From Cymbomonas tetramitiformis (taxonomy: Eukaryota; Chlorophyta; Pyramimonadophyceae; Pyramimonadales; Pyramimonadaceae), in the NCBI GenBank assembly GCA_001247695.2, contig LGRX02003645.1, positions 25,744 through 89,743 on the forward strand: a stretch of 64,000 nucleotides of DNA, read 5' to 3'. The translations under genes were made by a program, and so were the position numbers. Under the pieces are notes generated by a model, which saw nothing but the letters and a program-made list of their open reading frames with translations, was not told the origin of the DNA and searched no databases. Of the stretch, positions 1-9,724 are shown one piece after another (within the stretch, counting starts at the first letter, position 1; the number at the start of each line of letters is the position of its first letter).

Positions 1-342
1 AATTTTCCTAAGCTGCGGTCGTTCCTCTGATATTAGGACTACCAAAAATATCGTCGATCACACCGTTACCGCTAAATAGAATTTTCGCGATCGTATCAGT
101 GGATAAATATCGTTACGTCCAATCACAGCACGCCGCGTTGGCAACGTGCGCTCTCACCACCTGCTGATGCCCTGAAATATACACGTTCGATGACTCTGCG
201 ACCGCTGAAATATCGGGCGTCATCGCATTCACGTATAAATAAACTTATCTTTCAATCACCGGGGGTCGCGTTGGCGGCGTAAAGCTGAAACGTAAAGCTA
301 CACAGCGATTCTCACTTAGTTCATTTGCCACACCCCAAGAAA
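1..342. other. Left-edge segment without a recognisable gene
   Basis: I see no open frame with coding character here. The stretch just before the first gene at 343 is mixed in composition and holds no clear TATAAATA box. It may contain the end of a gene lying outside the window. Confidence 0.3.
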
Positions 343-897
343 ATGGACTCATCAGAACGTTTTGAGCTTGAAAATAATGCAGCGGTATTTGCTTATTATG
401 CCGACGATAGCAACCTGCCAAAATGTGCTCACTTTACTAACATTTTAGCAAAAACACGCATAGAGTCAGCAATCGTAAAATCTATTCGGACTTTTTTTTC
501 ACCTAAAGGTAATGCTCCTTGTTGCAAGGTGGCACTAACGTTCCTGATTAATGACGCAAAGGAAGCCGTTTCAGGACGAATACTTTGTACGCGGTTCAGA
601 CAAGTGCACATCTTGTTTGAGGACGGGGACCATGTCATCGCTACCGTCGATGACCTCAGCGCGGAAGAACGATCAGGGCCACTGGCATGTTGGCAAGAAT
701 ATGTAAAGTCCACCTCTACCCGAAAACGTAAAAAGCCGAGTACCGACGTGCCGGTTCAAGCAAAGGACGAAGTCACGTTCCTGCGTACCGTCAAAAAGGA
801 GATAGTACCTGCCAAGGTGCGCCGTGCATGCCTCGTTGACTTTGGTTTCATTTTGGCGACACAGTTCGTGGCCACCTCGTGTTCGCGCAAATTGTGA
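343..897 (+). CDS. Hypothetical protein, 184 aa
   Basis: This is an unrecognised soluble protein. The frame is open from a TTG at 325, but the first ATG is at 343 and is the more likely start. The N-terminal two thirds look globular with several cysteines. Around residues 128-140 there is a basic stretch (RKRKKP) that could act as a nuclear signal, and there is no signal peptide or membrane segment. The gene ends in TGA 37 nt before the ATG of the next gene. It is A+T-rich compared with the large gene at 3008-9535. The C-terminal 25 residues overlap an alternative reading frame that continues into the next gene, so the two could be halves of one frameshifted gene; I cannot decide this from sequence alone. 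Confidence 0.5.
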   Translation: MDSSERFELENNAAVFAYYADDSNLPKCAHFTNILAKTRIESAIVKSIRTFFSPKGNAPCCKVALTFLINDAKEAVSGRILCTRFRQVHILFEDGDHVIATVDDLSAEERSGPLACWQEYVKSTSTRKRKKPSTDVPVQAKDEVTFLRTVKKEIVPAKVRRACLVDFGFILATQFVATSCSRKL

Positions 898-934
898 GCC
901 CGTCGGTCTGTTTTATGTCCAGATTGTTGCTTTT

Positions 935-1399
935 ATGCCGAACCCCGCCGTGATCGTCGCAGCGAAGGAACACTATGCAAAACGCGATTTACTATCTGAT
1001 TTAGACATCAAGGACCTTGGGTGTATATCTTCCTTCCTGGAAATAATGGAACAAAACAACACCAAGGTTTGTAAACAAGCACGCACGTCTTGCTTCGCGG
1101 GACTAGCGACCTGTACGAATGCTAAGGGTACGCACGAGTGCCATTTGGAATATTTAAAGAAGCGGGTGATGTCCGTCGTGTATAGTGATGTGACTCACTT
1201 TACACTGGTTGGGTTCTTTGTTTACGAGAATCCAAATTTTCCTTTGTTGGAGCATGTGACATTTTTTGCAAAAGACCGTAAGAACTGTATTTTACCCAGA
1301 TACGTGAAACGCGAAGGTACAGAATACCCATACGCAGAAATGAAAGACGTCTGGAATTTTTTCGAATTCTTGCACGAGCGAGATGATCATAGGTTGTAA
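935..1399 (+). CDS. Hypothetical protein, 154 aa
   Basis: Unrecognised. The frame opens at 824, inside the previous gene, but the first ATG giving normal-looking protein is at 935. The predicted product is soluble, with several cysteines in its middle part and many aromatic residues in the C-terminal half. It has no membrane segment and no motif I can name. It follows the 184-aa gene on the same strand and has the same A+T-rich codon use, so the two may be cotranscribed or may be a single gene broken by a frameshift near 870-930. After its TAA at 1397-1399 the frame meets further stops and looks non-coding. Confidence 0.5.
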   Translation: MPNPAVIVAAKEHYAKRDLLSDLDIKDLGCISSFLEIMEQNNTKVCKQARTSCFAGLATCTNAKGTHECHLEYLKKRVMSVVYSDVTHFTLVGFFVYENPNFPLLEHVTFFAKDRKNCILPRYVKREGTEYPYAEMKDVWNFFEFLHERDDHRL

Positions 1400-1739
1400 C
1401 ATTGTCAGTAGCTTATTATACAACTGCGGTGCGCAAAAGCTGAGTCCGAGATCGACGTGTAACGAGCGCGCTCGTTTAGAATGTAACAATGTGTTAGACG
1501 TAATTATTTGTATTTTTATCAGTCCTATCAAGCTAGAGGTGCACCAGTTGAAGCACAACGCACTGACTCGGTATGCCATCAAGTGCGTTTTCGGCCTCGT
1601 CTAAATAGCCACCCCGCATGATCATACCGACACCATGGCATATTCGAGTTGTATAACGCATCGAAGAACGTTTCGTTTGCATATGGGAGCGTTGACGTTT
1701 TATCACGGACGTCGTCTGCTTGTTTGACGTCTAGGTGTA

Positions 1740-2516
1740 AACAAGTTTCGAACTGTTTTGGCCAGCGGTGCACCCACCAAGATCGACGCATCTCGATGCC
1801 ATCGTCGCAGGACCAGCGGAAGGTCCTGCCCTGGCGGTCGGGGTGGGTTTTTTTCGCTCGGGCAGCTCCTCGGCCAATCGTGCTTTAGCTTGTTCCAATT
1901 TTGCCTTTTCCTCCGGACACTTCTCTAGGTCGTTTTGGATACGCTGGACTTGTTCGAAACCTGGAAGTACCTTTCGTTACAGGTCATTAAATATTCTCAT
2001 AAGCGTTCGTGCGTATGTAGCTTACGTTTATCAACTTGACCATAAAATCAAAAAATTTATTCTTGATAGTTGGGTATTTATATTCTAAATCGGTGGTAGT
2101 ATGAGTCCACTCGCCTTGCATGACCTCAAAAACCTGAATCATCGCTTTTTCTTCGGTAAGCGTTTCCAAACAAGTTATCAAGTCCATCCGTGCTTTTGAA
2201 TTCGCGGGAAATTATTTCATCTATCTATCATGCAAGAATTGTTTATATATGCTATCGAGCAACTTAGATATCTTTTTTGAAATGCTCGTCTTCCTTAATA
2301 TTTACTGTAGGAATTTCATGCTTTTGTACAAAATACTGTAAAACTTCGCATACTATATCATTAGTCCACTGATCTGACACCACCTTTCTAATACCGGTAT
2401 TCGTCCAAGCTGCTAATATAGATCGCCTCGCAACGCTCGAGTTCTTCTATGAGCGATGCGTGAAATTCGCGAATTTCTTCCAGCGACCTGCAAAATGTGA
2501 CGATTAGTTTCACCAT
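1740..2516 (-). pseudogene. Decayed gene, several frameshifts
   Basis: Reading the reverse strand, an ATG at 2516 opens a coding-like segment (begins MVKLIVTFCRSLEEI) that stops near 2397. Coding sense resumes in another frame (motif CEVLQYFVQKHEIP near 2330). It then moves to a third frame (SKLLDSIYKQFLHDR near 2260) and continues in the 66-codon stretch 1987-2187, which begins MDLITCLETLTEEK. A further frame holds a charged coiled-coil-like piece (EEKAKLEQAKARL near 1890). No piece carries a start of its own except the first, and each joins the next only after a one- or two-base shift. I read this as one gene that has collected at least three indels. The family is not recognised. Reading the frames as unrelated short genes is possible but less likely. 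Confidence 0.5.
1751..1775. repeat. 25-bp direct repeat, copy 1
   Basis: The segment beginning aactgttttggccagcggtg recurs with three differences at 2968-2993, just downstream of the stop of the 2,175-aa gene. Copy 1 lies at the tail of the decayed gene at 1740-2516. Both are reverse-strand 3' ends, so this could be a shared 3'-end signal or a relic of duplication. Confidence 0.4.
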
Positions 2517-2581
2517 GCTGTAGAAGCGAACGGCCATAATAATAAAAACGTGTTCTGTCAACGGTTTAGATACGTGGTGTT

Positions 2582-2824
2582 TTGTATGTAGGAGCTTTGT
2601 GTTTGTGCGCCGTGATCGTAACCCGACTCCTTTTATTTTTGTATGAGCGACTGATTGTCACACCGGCACGACCAGCACCCGGTGGTCCGTGCGAACGTTG
2701 GGCGGCACCCCGTACGGCGTGTCAAAATGGCGTGTTCGTAATTCCCGCATATTTTTTCGATCCTAACTCGGCATGTACACAACCTCGTTTAAAAAGTCAC
2801 CCCACGCAATCGCGTACACCATAA
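2582..2824 (+). CDS. Small membrane-anchored ORF, 80 aa, possibly a gene start fragment
   Basis: An ATG at 2582 opens a frame whose first 25 residues are strongly hydrophobic (CLCAVIVTRLLLFLYERL), followed by a proline- and cysteine-containing luminal-type stretch. This resembles the start of the type II membrane proteins elsewhere in the window (12130, 33840). After about residue 60 another frame looks as coding-like as this one, so the ORF may be the head of a larger gene broken by a frameshift. It has no recognisable domain and may be a chance ORF. Confidence 0.25.
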   Translation: MYVGALCLCAVIVTRLLLFLYERLIVTPARPAPGGPCERWAAPRTACQNGVFVIPAYFFDPNSACTQPRLKSHPTQSRTP

Positions 2825-2967
2825 CGTCACGTGTACGCCTTACGTAAATTCGAGACGTGCTACGTTCAGATCGTCGTTTCGTCGGCAAGTGAGGGTGTTG
2901 ACGTAAAATAACGAACGGTGGTTGCGTAGTTCACATTTATGGTAACTTTTATGTATGTGTTTTTTTC

Positions 2968-2993
2968 AACTGGTTTTGGCTAGCGGTGCACCC
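2968..2993. repeat. 25-bp direct repeat, copy 2
   Basis: This is the partner of the repeat at 1751-1775 (aactggttttggctagcggt). It lies 14 nt beyond the end of the 2,175-aa reverse-strand gene, in its 3' flank. Confidence 0.4.
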
Positions 2994-3007
2994 GAACGGG
3001 CGACACC

Positions 3008-6000
3008 TCATGTGTCGCCGACCCCGTCCAAGAGCTCGCCGCGCATTATTTCGTACGCCATACGGGCACGCACGTGCGCTACGTGTCCCGGTGTAAACTC
3101 GTGCACCTCATCGTTAGGCAGCACGCGGCCAGCTGCGTCCACTTGTAGCTGACCCCGCGTCAAATAGTTAGCGTACATACAAGTGTACACGCCGCAATCG
3201 TATCCATTTTCCTGCTGTGGCAAACCGTCCACGTACTGCACTTTAACGGTGGAATCGGTGGGATCTATCCCGGTCCTGGTCTGAAAATATTTGACATGGT
3301 TTTTCATATTGTCCAGGTGCGCATCATCAATCTGCTGATCTTCCTCTTCACGCATCGAGTTAAAGACGCGCACAAACATTTGCTGGTTCACGTCTTTCGC
3401 AAGCACCAAAACAACCAGCACCCAGTGGTTCCCGTGGACGTTATGCGGCACCACTATGCATTCGCACCGTTCGTAATCCGCCGGCGTAAATGACGTCTGA
3501 CGACCGTGTAACATGCCGAACAGTGTATTGAACTTATGTCTGTCTAATTCCTGATGGGTATCTGCGCCTTCAGGCACCGTGTTATTGTTGCTAAACACGT
3601 GCAAGCCGTAGAAAAAAAATCGCCCGCGCGTGGCCGGTACAGTGTCCGTACGTCTCAAGAGCATGCACGCGTAGCACTGAAGTATGTCCATGTCGAACCA
3701 CGCGTCCACTCCCTCATCGACTGACGAAGGCGTTTTCAGACGACCCATGCTAGCAAGCTGCAGAGCCTCCTCGCGCAACACTGATAAATGTTCGGGCGTT
3801 GCCGATGCGGCGGTCTGATCGACGGTCACCTGTGCTCTTAAATTATCCGCTAGCATGGGCAAAGCGTTAACTGCATCAGCTTGTGTCATACACAAAATTT
3901 GCTCATTGACACAATCGTTTTGGACACGGTTTAATCGCCGTACGGGCGTGTTGCGTTCGTAAATGATTTGTTCGTGTACCGTTCGATGCGGTGCAACGTG
4001 CGCGTACGTCGGATTACGTTGGGGATTTACCTCCGTGGCTTCGTAGTGATTTTTTGCGGCGTTACCCGTGGGGTAAACGTTCATTGCAATCACAATGGGG
4101 GCGCCATCGTGTGACGACGCGCGACTCATCGCGCGTCGCGTGTTGTTGAAATACGCCCCTTTTGTGCAAAACATATCACACCCCACTTTATAGGGATGAT
4201 TTGCAGCAAGGGTCTCAAGGTCGTCGTAACAACTTTTGGAGTACGCCGTCAAAGTATGCTTTTCAGATTGCTCATCGTATCGTATGGCGTAGATGTCTCG
4301 TTCGCAGTATATAGCAAGAGCTAGCAGCACGTATTCGTCGAGGTATTGCCCGTTGTCCGCTAGCTCTGTGTAGGTGAGTTCGAGGTCTGCGGTGTAAAGT
4401 TGTCCTGCCGAAGCATTTTTCTCTCGTAATATTCTCTCGGCTTGGTGTCTATATTCTTGCAGTAACGCCGGATCGGCCCCATCGCCGACGTACCAATCAA
4501 TAGGCGCTCGGTGAATGGCGGGCTCGGCGTACCGCAAAGATGCGAATCGACGAGCACCGTACGCCACCGCGTATATCATGCACGACCCGTCGCCTTGCGT
4601 GCGTAAAGCGCGCCGACCCACGCGATCGTCCAGCCATTTTCGATTCTCTCGCGAGCAGACGTCGATCGCCAGCGCGCTGGGTAGAAATCGTTCTGTGCAA
4701 TCCACGAACAGCCACGTTCGCGTGATGTTTCCGTCCGGATCACCCGACTCCTTCGATACAATACAATCGACGAGCATGTTCTGGTCGTCCACGATGGCGT
4801 GTATCCATGTCACAATCGCGTCGTCCAATAACGCGCCCTCGACCGTCGACGCGCGGCTGATCAGATTTCGTATAACGCGTTTTGCGTGCATAATGAGGCG
4901 TCCCCACTTGTCGTCGTCGCAGGTGACCTCGTGCGTCACGGGCAGCGTGGCCGCCAATAGCACGAACCTTAAATATTTTAACGTGTTAGCCGATACCGGC
5001 CTACGCTCCTCGCCGTCATTCCAAATGTTGAGTATCTCATCAAAAAGCAGCGGTGAGCTTTTCCTCGGATCGGAAGCGTAAGCCCGGCGTCCTGGAAAAC
5101 GTACCCCTAACACTGTATCGAACATGCCATGCAGCTGGTCATTGGTGTACGGTCGCATCTGCGCCATAAGGTTTGTGTTGAGGTCGGCTTCGTAATAATT
5201 TTCGCTTTCCACATCGATTTCCTCCTGCTCGTCCATTTCCCCATCGCTGGGTAACAGGTCATCTGCATTATCGTCTAACAACCGCGCCTCCTCTTCGTCG
5301 GTCGCGCGCTCGCGCGCTTCCTGCCTCGCGTCAAAGGCGGCGTCTCTCTCCGCGATATCTGATTCTCTGTCGTCGTCTTCGTCGTTGTCACCGCCGTCGC
5401 CGTCGTCGTCGTCGTCGTCGCCGTCGTCGCTCACGTTCGCTTGATCGACTCTGTCCATATGCGGCTCGGTGTCGTTGCGTCTATGAAATTCTATCAAATA
5501 GTAAGACTCTATATGCGTTCGCAGATCAGCCACCGCGATATCGATGGCTTGCAGCGACGGCGAGGGGCTGCTGTGGGGGCGTCTACGAAAATTGATGGCT
5601 AAACGATCTTGGGGGTCGTGCGGCAACGTCTGCGGCGCTTCCGCGCTTAATAGCTTGAGCGCGAAGTGGCTCCACGAGCCCCTGTCGCTCATGTGCGGAA
5701 AAACCTGGGACCGTTTGTACTCCGGCCTTACAGGATCGTCGGGGTGCATCTCCAAAGGCGCACGCGCCTGATCGAACCAGCCACCGCCTAACTGCGCGCC
5801 TGTGAGCGCGTGCACCGCGGCGCACACGCGGACGTTCATCAATCGTTGAATACCCCGATAAAACACCACGGCTCGTTTTTGAAGCCTGCGCCGCGGGTGT
5901 GCCGCGTGCAGCTCTTCGGGGGTGACATCACGCAACCTGGCGTACATTTCTCGCTCTCGTGGTCCGAACTGCAGCCGGTTCGGGTCCGCCGGATCACGCA

Positions 6001-9000
6001 TTTGAAGGATTTTTCTGAAATGAAACTCAAGGTCTCCGTCGCCGAATAGGCGAGCGAGCTTCAGCGACTCCACCCCGATGTACCCGTTGACGCGTCTGCG
6101 CACGGTGGCGTGCATATCCGGCTCGTCGCGGTAATTCCGGCCTGGCATGCGCATAGGCTGTCTGTTGCGTACGCGCAGGGCCGGCGTCAAGAACCGTTTG
6201 AAGTGCGCCGCCATCGGTTCACGCCGCGCGTCGAACATCACAACCGCGGGGGCCATAAACTTGGGGTGAGTCACGTTCACAGGCGGTGGTAACAACGTGC
6301 GTTCGAGGCCACCTTGGCGTGCAACCGGATTTACCGGCGGCGGCTCGTTCGTGTACCTAAACAGCGACGCGTAGCGCTCGGCGACTATCTCCGGCGCGAC
6401 CGGATCGGCGCGAGTCGTTTTGTAACCGTAAGTCACGCGCGCGTGCGTGAGCGACCTGACGATCGTGCTAAGCCGCCGGTCGCGGCGTCCGACGTTGTGC
6501 CAGGCCAACCATTGATGCACCCCCGTAACGTCCGCGCTTTGCACGTTTGTGACGTCGGTCCTGGCCCTCGGTCGGTCCATGCCGAAAAGCGGGCGCGTTC
6601 GGTAATTGTGCGCGCGCGCCATATCGTACGCCTGATCATCGTTGGGTGCACCGGCGCGGACGTGAGGATCGCAATCGACCGGTGCGTGGTTGCCCGCGGC
6701 GTTCGTGTGCCACATATATCGCGCCGCTTCGTGCATCGCCGCGCAAGCGCGTGTCACGGCGTACTTTGGGTTCAACAGATCGTCCTCGGCGAAGATCGCC
6801 GGTAGGTCCGCGGAGGGTACACCAAACGCGGGGGTGCGGTGACGTGTGGGTACGCGTCCCGCGTCGGGTAAGTAAACCTCGTCGTCGATGTAATACACGC
6901 ACCCGCTATTTTCGGTTACATGGTCGACGACGTATCTGCTGTTGTTTTGAACCGCGCGTTCATTGTCGTGCAAAAAGTTCAGCGGGTTGGTCATCAAACG
7001 CTGAAACAGTCGCATTTGCAACCGCGAGGTAAGATCCACTCGAAGCAACGACACGTACGCCGAATGCTTAGATGGTTCGTACCCGCGATCCGCGTACACC
7101 GTTCTGCGCGTGCTGTGCACCATCAGGGCGTGCGTCGGCAGCACCCCGACGCTCATGAAAAACATGTAAGCGTTGCACAGGCACTGGTACAAGCTGCGGT
7201 AATCGAGAATCCGGTCCGCCACGCCGGCGCGCTCCATAATGTCTTTATATTCCACCATGACCACTCGTCCCTGCTTTAAACGAAGGTCGTCGGCGTCAGG
7301 GTAGCACACGTGCACCACGGCGTCGGCTCTGGTCTCGTAAAACATCGGCAAACCGCCGGACTTCGTCGAACGCAAAAACATGCAGTGCGGGTTGTACAGA
7401 GGGTACTCCGTTCCGATGATCTCGTATTTTAATTCTCCGATGTTGCGCATCAAGGCGGCGTCGACGTCGGAGAAAATGACACGGCCGCGTTGTTGCATGA
7501 ATGCTCGCAGCGCCGCCTCCGTGTTGGCAGCAAAAACATGGCAGATCGTCTCTAACGTATCCTCCAATCGACCTTCGAGGTCGCCGTTGCCCGCGTTGCG
7601 CGGCGCGGCTTGCACGCGAGGGACGTTCGCCGGTTTGGGAAACGCATCATCGAGGTAATTAGGCCGAAAGGTGTAGTAGTGCAGTTCGTCATCCGGATTG
7701 TAATGCAATCCGAACTGTCCAGCCTCCCTCGGCAGACACAACGAGGTCACGGAGCGCCCGGTAACCGTTATTTCGTCGCGGGCCCTGCTTTCACTGCTGG
7801 TCGCTATTTTTAGAACCTCGATCGTGCCGCACATGATGCGCACGAAAGCCATCTCGTGAGCTCTGGCCCCCGCCCACGTGTGCAACGCGCCTACGATGCC
7901 GCGTCGCACACCCGGCTGCGTACGACGTTGTATGTAATCCAAAGGCCCAGGATAATCTAATTCGATAAGCCCGTTAACCCTACCAGGGAAATCCGTTTTA
8001 TAGAAGTCTTTGCGCTGTTTCACCGCCGCTACATTCGACGCGGTCGGCGCGATGACGTCCGCGTCTGAAATATCCATTATTTGCATATCGTAAAACATAA
8101 GGCGAACGTGGCTTCGATCTTCGACGGTCGCCGCTTGATTATTGTCCACCACGCGCTGCATCCTGTCGAGCGTAGCCTGTGCCAGTTTGGCGCCGTAGAT
8201 CTCGTATTGACCGGCGCGACGCATCGCGTTGCGGAGAGGGGCGCGGCTCGGACCCGTCTGCACCTTCGTGAACCCGAACGTCATGCGGGGCAGCAGCGCA
8301 GCCGCTACGCCGTCGTCGTCGCCCACCGACGCGTCCACGACGGTATCCTCCTCGTCCTCGTGTGCAATGGTCCTGTTGTGCGAGTAAAAGATTCCGCGAA
8401 TCTCCGGCATGAAGGTGTCGCGCGCCGCGAGCAGTGAACGATGCATGCGCCTCACGACATCCGGCAGCGGCATGTCGGTGTTGATCACGCGGCAGGTGTT
8501 GTCGTTGAACCACGCCGTCGCCAGCGTTTGCAGATCCATCGCGTCCGTGTCGCGCGCCGGCCTGAATCTGCACAACTCGTGCAGGTCGCATTCGTGACGC
8601 TGCGCGCGCAATTCGTCCAGCAACATAAACGCCTCATGCTTTCGTCGCTTGATGAGATAGTCGCTTTCGTGCTCGTAGGATACGCCGGTGCGCAAGTACC
8701 GTGGATTCCGATCCCGCATAAGATTGTACACGCCGAACCGTACGCCCGGTCGCGTGGCGTACAGAGAATTGCGCGGGGCGGCATTACCGACCGCGGACAC
8801 CAGCGTCTCGCAGATCCAGTCGTGGGCGTGAGCACGGTCAGCGTGTTTCTGGTCCCACACCGCCAAAAAGTTCCTTTTCAGGAGGCGCGTGTGTAACGCC
8901 TTATCCAGCTTGTCGGCTCGTGCCTCTGCGTTATCGGTAGAAAGCACGATCTCTTTGTGGGGCTTCACGACACGCCCCTTGTATACATCATCGCCCACCA

Positions 9001-9535
9001 CAGTTCCGTGATCGTAGTATATGCCAAAATCCAACTCCAAAGCTTGCTCCTCCTCTTTGTATGCCAACAACAGACCGATGTAGCCACCGTCCACGACGCA
9101 GTACCGCCACGAACGATAATTTTTGGCGATTTCGCCGTCGGCGAATCGGTTGCCATCCGCACGGCACAACGCTTTTAAATCTCGGGCGTGGGTAGGCCAC
9201 TCCTCGAAGTAATCGTTCGCGCGTGCGTAGTTGCCGTAGTTGTCTGCCACACCGTCGTCGGGGTATTTGAATTGCAGGTCGTCGAACACGTCCGTCGTGG
9301 ATTGGAGAACCGAGTACACGGCGGCGTTGTTGGTTTCGCCATTACTGGGATCGGCAGGGTTACGACTTCGAGTCGTACGCCGCGCGGGCGGATCGGGAGC
9401 AACGTTTAAAGCCGCGTCGGCATTTTGATCGGGAGGACGCCCTTCCCGACGCGATCCGCGATCGACGCGGTTCGGTTGTTGGGTTGCGGAACGCGGTTCC
9501 GCGCGTTGAACTGCGGTTCGACTGCGGGTTTGCAT
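3008..9535 (-). CDS. Giant multidomain protein: PD-(D/E)XK-like nuclease, OTU-like and Ulp1/C48-like cysteine proteases (2,175 aa)
   Basis: The uninterrupted frame starts at the ATG at 9535, with a TATAAATA-type box 31-39 nt upstream, and ends in TGA. Residues 1-95 are basic and disordered. D738 with E762-x-K764 fits a PD-(D/E)XK nuclease core. A long acidic run (Asp-rich, about residues 1370-1390) separates the halves. At 1649-1652 the motif GDGSC, with H1830 in an HYEAT context, matches the Asp-Cys and His of OTU-type deubiquitinases. The last 140 residues match Ulp1/C48: H2037 in NHWVLVV, Q2108 and C2114 in YDCGVYTC. Asparagine (N2059, FNSM) sits where aspartate is usual, so activity is uncertain. 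I infer a protein that strips ubiquitin and SUMO-like modifiers and may cut DNA. The same three domain types occur together in large bacterial CifB-type proteins, but I see no evidence of homology. The family is otherwise unrecognised. Codon use is G+C-rich. Confidence 0.75.
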   Translation of the reverse strand: MQTRSRTAVQRAEPRSATQQPNRVDRGSRREGRPPDQNADAALNVAPDPPARRTTRSRNPADPSNGETNNAAVYSVLQSTTDVFDDLQFKYPDDGVADNYGNYARANDYFEEWPTHARDLKALCRADGNRFADGEIAKNYRSWRYCVVDGGYIGLLLAYKEEEQALELDFGIYYDHGTVVGDDVYKGRVVKPHKEIVLSTDNAEARADKLDKALHTRLLKRNFLAVWDQKHADRAHAHDWICETLVSAVGNAAPRNSLYATRPGVRFGVYNLMRDRNPRYLRTGVSYEHESDYLIKRRKHEAFMLLDELRAQRHECDLHELCRFRPARDTDAMDLQTLATAWFNDNTCRVINTDMPLPDVVRRMHRSLLAARDTFMPEIRGIFYSHNRTIAHEDEEDTVVDASVGDDDGVAAALLPRMTFGFTKVQTGPSRAPLRNAMRRAGQYEIYGAKLAQATLDRMQRVVDNNQAATVEDRSHVRLMFYDMQIMDISDADVIAPTASNVAAVKQRKDFYKTDFPGRVNGLIELDYPGPLDYIQRRTQPGVRRGIVGALHTWAGARAHEMAFVRIMCGTIEVLKIATSSESRARDEITVTGRSVTSLCLPREAGQFGLHYNPDDELHYYTFRPNYLDDAFPKPANVPRVQAAPRNAGNGDLEGRLEDTLETICHVFAANTEAALRAFMQQRGRVIFSDVDAALMRNIGELKYEIIGTEYPLYNPHCMFLRSTKSGGLPMFYETRADAVVHVCYPDADDLRLKQGRVVMVEYKDIMERAGVADRILDYRSLYQCLCNAYMFFMSVGVLPTHALMVHSTRRTVYADRGYEPSKHSAYVSLLRVDLTSRLQMRLFQRLMTNPLNFLHDNERAVQNNSRYVVDHVTENSGCVYYIDDEVYLPDAGRVPTRHRTPAFGVPSADLPAIFAEDDLLNPKYAVTRACAAMHEAARYMWHTNAAGNHAPVDCDPHVRAGAPNDDQAYDMARAHNYRTRPLFGMDRPRARTDVTNVQSADVTGVHQWLAWHNVGRRDRRLSTIVRSLTHARVTYGYKTTRADPVAPEIVAERYASLFRYTNEPPPVNPVARQGGLERTLLPPPVNVTHPKFMAPAVVMFDARREPMAAHFKRFLTPALRVRNRQPMRMPGRNYRDEPDMHATVRRRVNGYIGVESLKLARLFGDGDLEFHFRKILQMRDPADPNRLQFGPREREMYARLRDVTPEELHAAHPRRRLQKRAVVFYRGIQRLMNVRVCAAVHALTGAQLGGGWFDQARAPLEMHPDDPVRPEYKRSQVFPHMSDRGSWSHFALKLLSAEAPQTLPHDPQDRLAINFRRRPHSSPSPSLQAIDIAVADLRTHIESYYLIEFHRRNDTEPHMDRVDQANVSDDGDDDDDDGDGGDNDEDDDRESDIAERDAAFDARQEARERATDEEEARLLDDNADDLLPSDGEMDEQEEIDVESENYYEADLNTNLMAQMRPYTNDQLHGMFDTVLGVRFPGRRAYASDPRKSSPLLFDEILNIWNDGEERRPVSANTLKYLRFVLLAATLPVTHEVTCDDDKWGRLIMHAKRVIRNLISRASTVEGALLDDAIVTWIHAIVDDQNMLVDCIVSKESGDPDGNITRTWLFVDCTERFLPSALAIDVCSRENRKWLDDRVGRRALRTQGDGSCMIYAVAYGARRFASLRYAEPAIHRAPIDWYVGDGADPALLQEYRHQAERILREKNASAGQLYTADLELTYTELADNGQYLDEYVLLALAIYCERDIYAIRYDEQSEKHTLTAYSKSCYDDLETLAANHPYKVGCDMFCTKGAYFNNTRRAMSRASSHDGAPIVIAMNVYPTGNAAKNHYEATEVNPQRNPTYAHVAPHRTVHEQIIYERNTPVRRLNRVQNDCVNEQILCMTQADAVNALPMLADNLRAQVTVDQTAASATPEHLSVLREEALQLASMGRLKTPSSVDEGVDAWFDMDILQCYACMLLRRTDTVPATRGRFFFYGLHVFSNNNTVPEGADTHQELDRHKFNTLFGMLHGRQTSFTPADYERCECIVVPHNVHGNHWVLVVLVLAKDVNQQMFVRVFNSMREEEDQQIDDAHLDNMKNHVKYFQTRTGIDPTDSTVKVQYVDGLPQQENGYDCGVYTCMYANYLTRGQLQVDAAGRVLPNDEVHEFTPGHVAHVRARMAYEIMRGELLDGVGDT

Positions 9536-9724
9536 TGCCAGGTGATTTTGAGTGCCCGCGCACGGTATTTATATTAGGCCGCACGGGCGTGTTTTACGCA
9601 CGTACGCCGCGACGCGATCCGACATACCAAAAAAACGCAGCACGGTAAAACGTGCACGGTACGGTGTATAAATACAATCGTCGTACGTTTGGCCACGCGT
9701 ACCCTGTACTCTTTACGTACAATA
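9536..9724. promoter_or_regulatory. Bidirectional promoter with two TATA boxes
   Basis: The gap between two divergent genes holds a reverse-strand ATATAAATA at 9566-9574, 31-39 nt from the ATG at 9535. It also holds a forward-strand TATAAATA at 9667-9674, 51 nt before the ATG at 9725. The same box recurs before many genes of the window. Confidence 0.5.
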
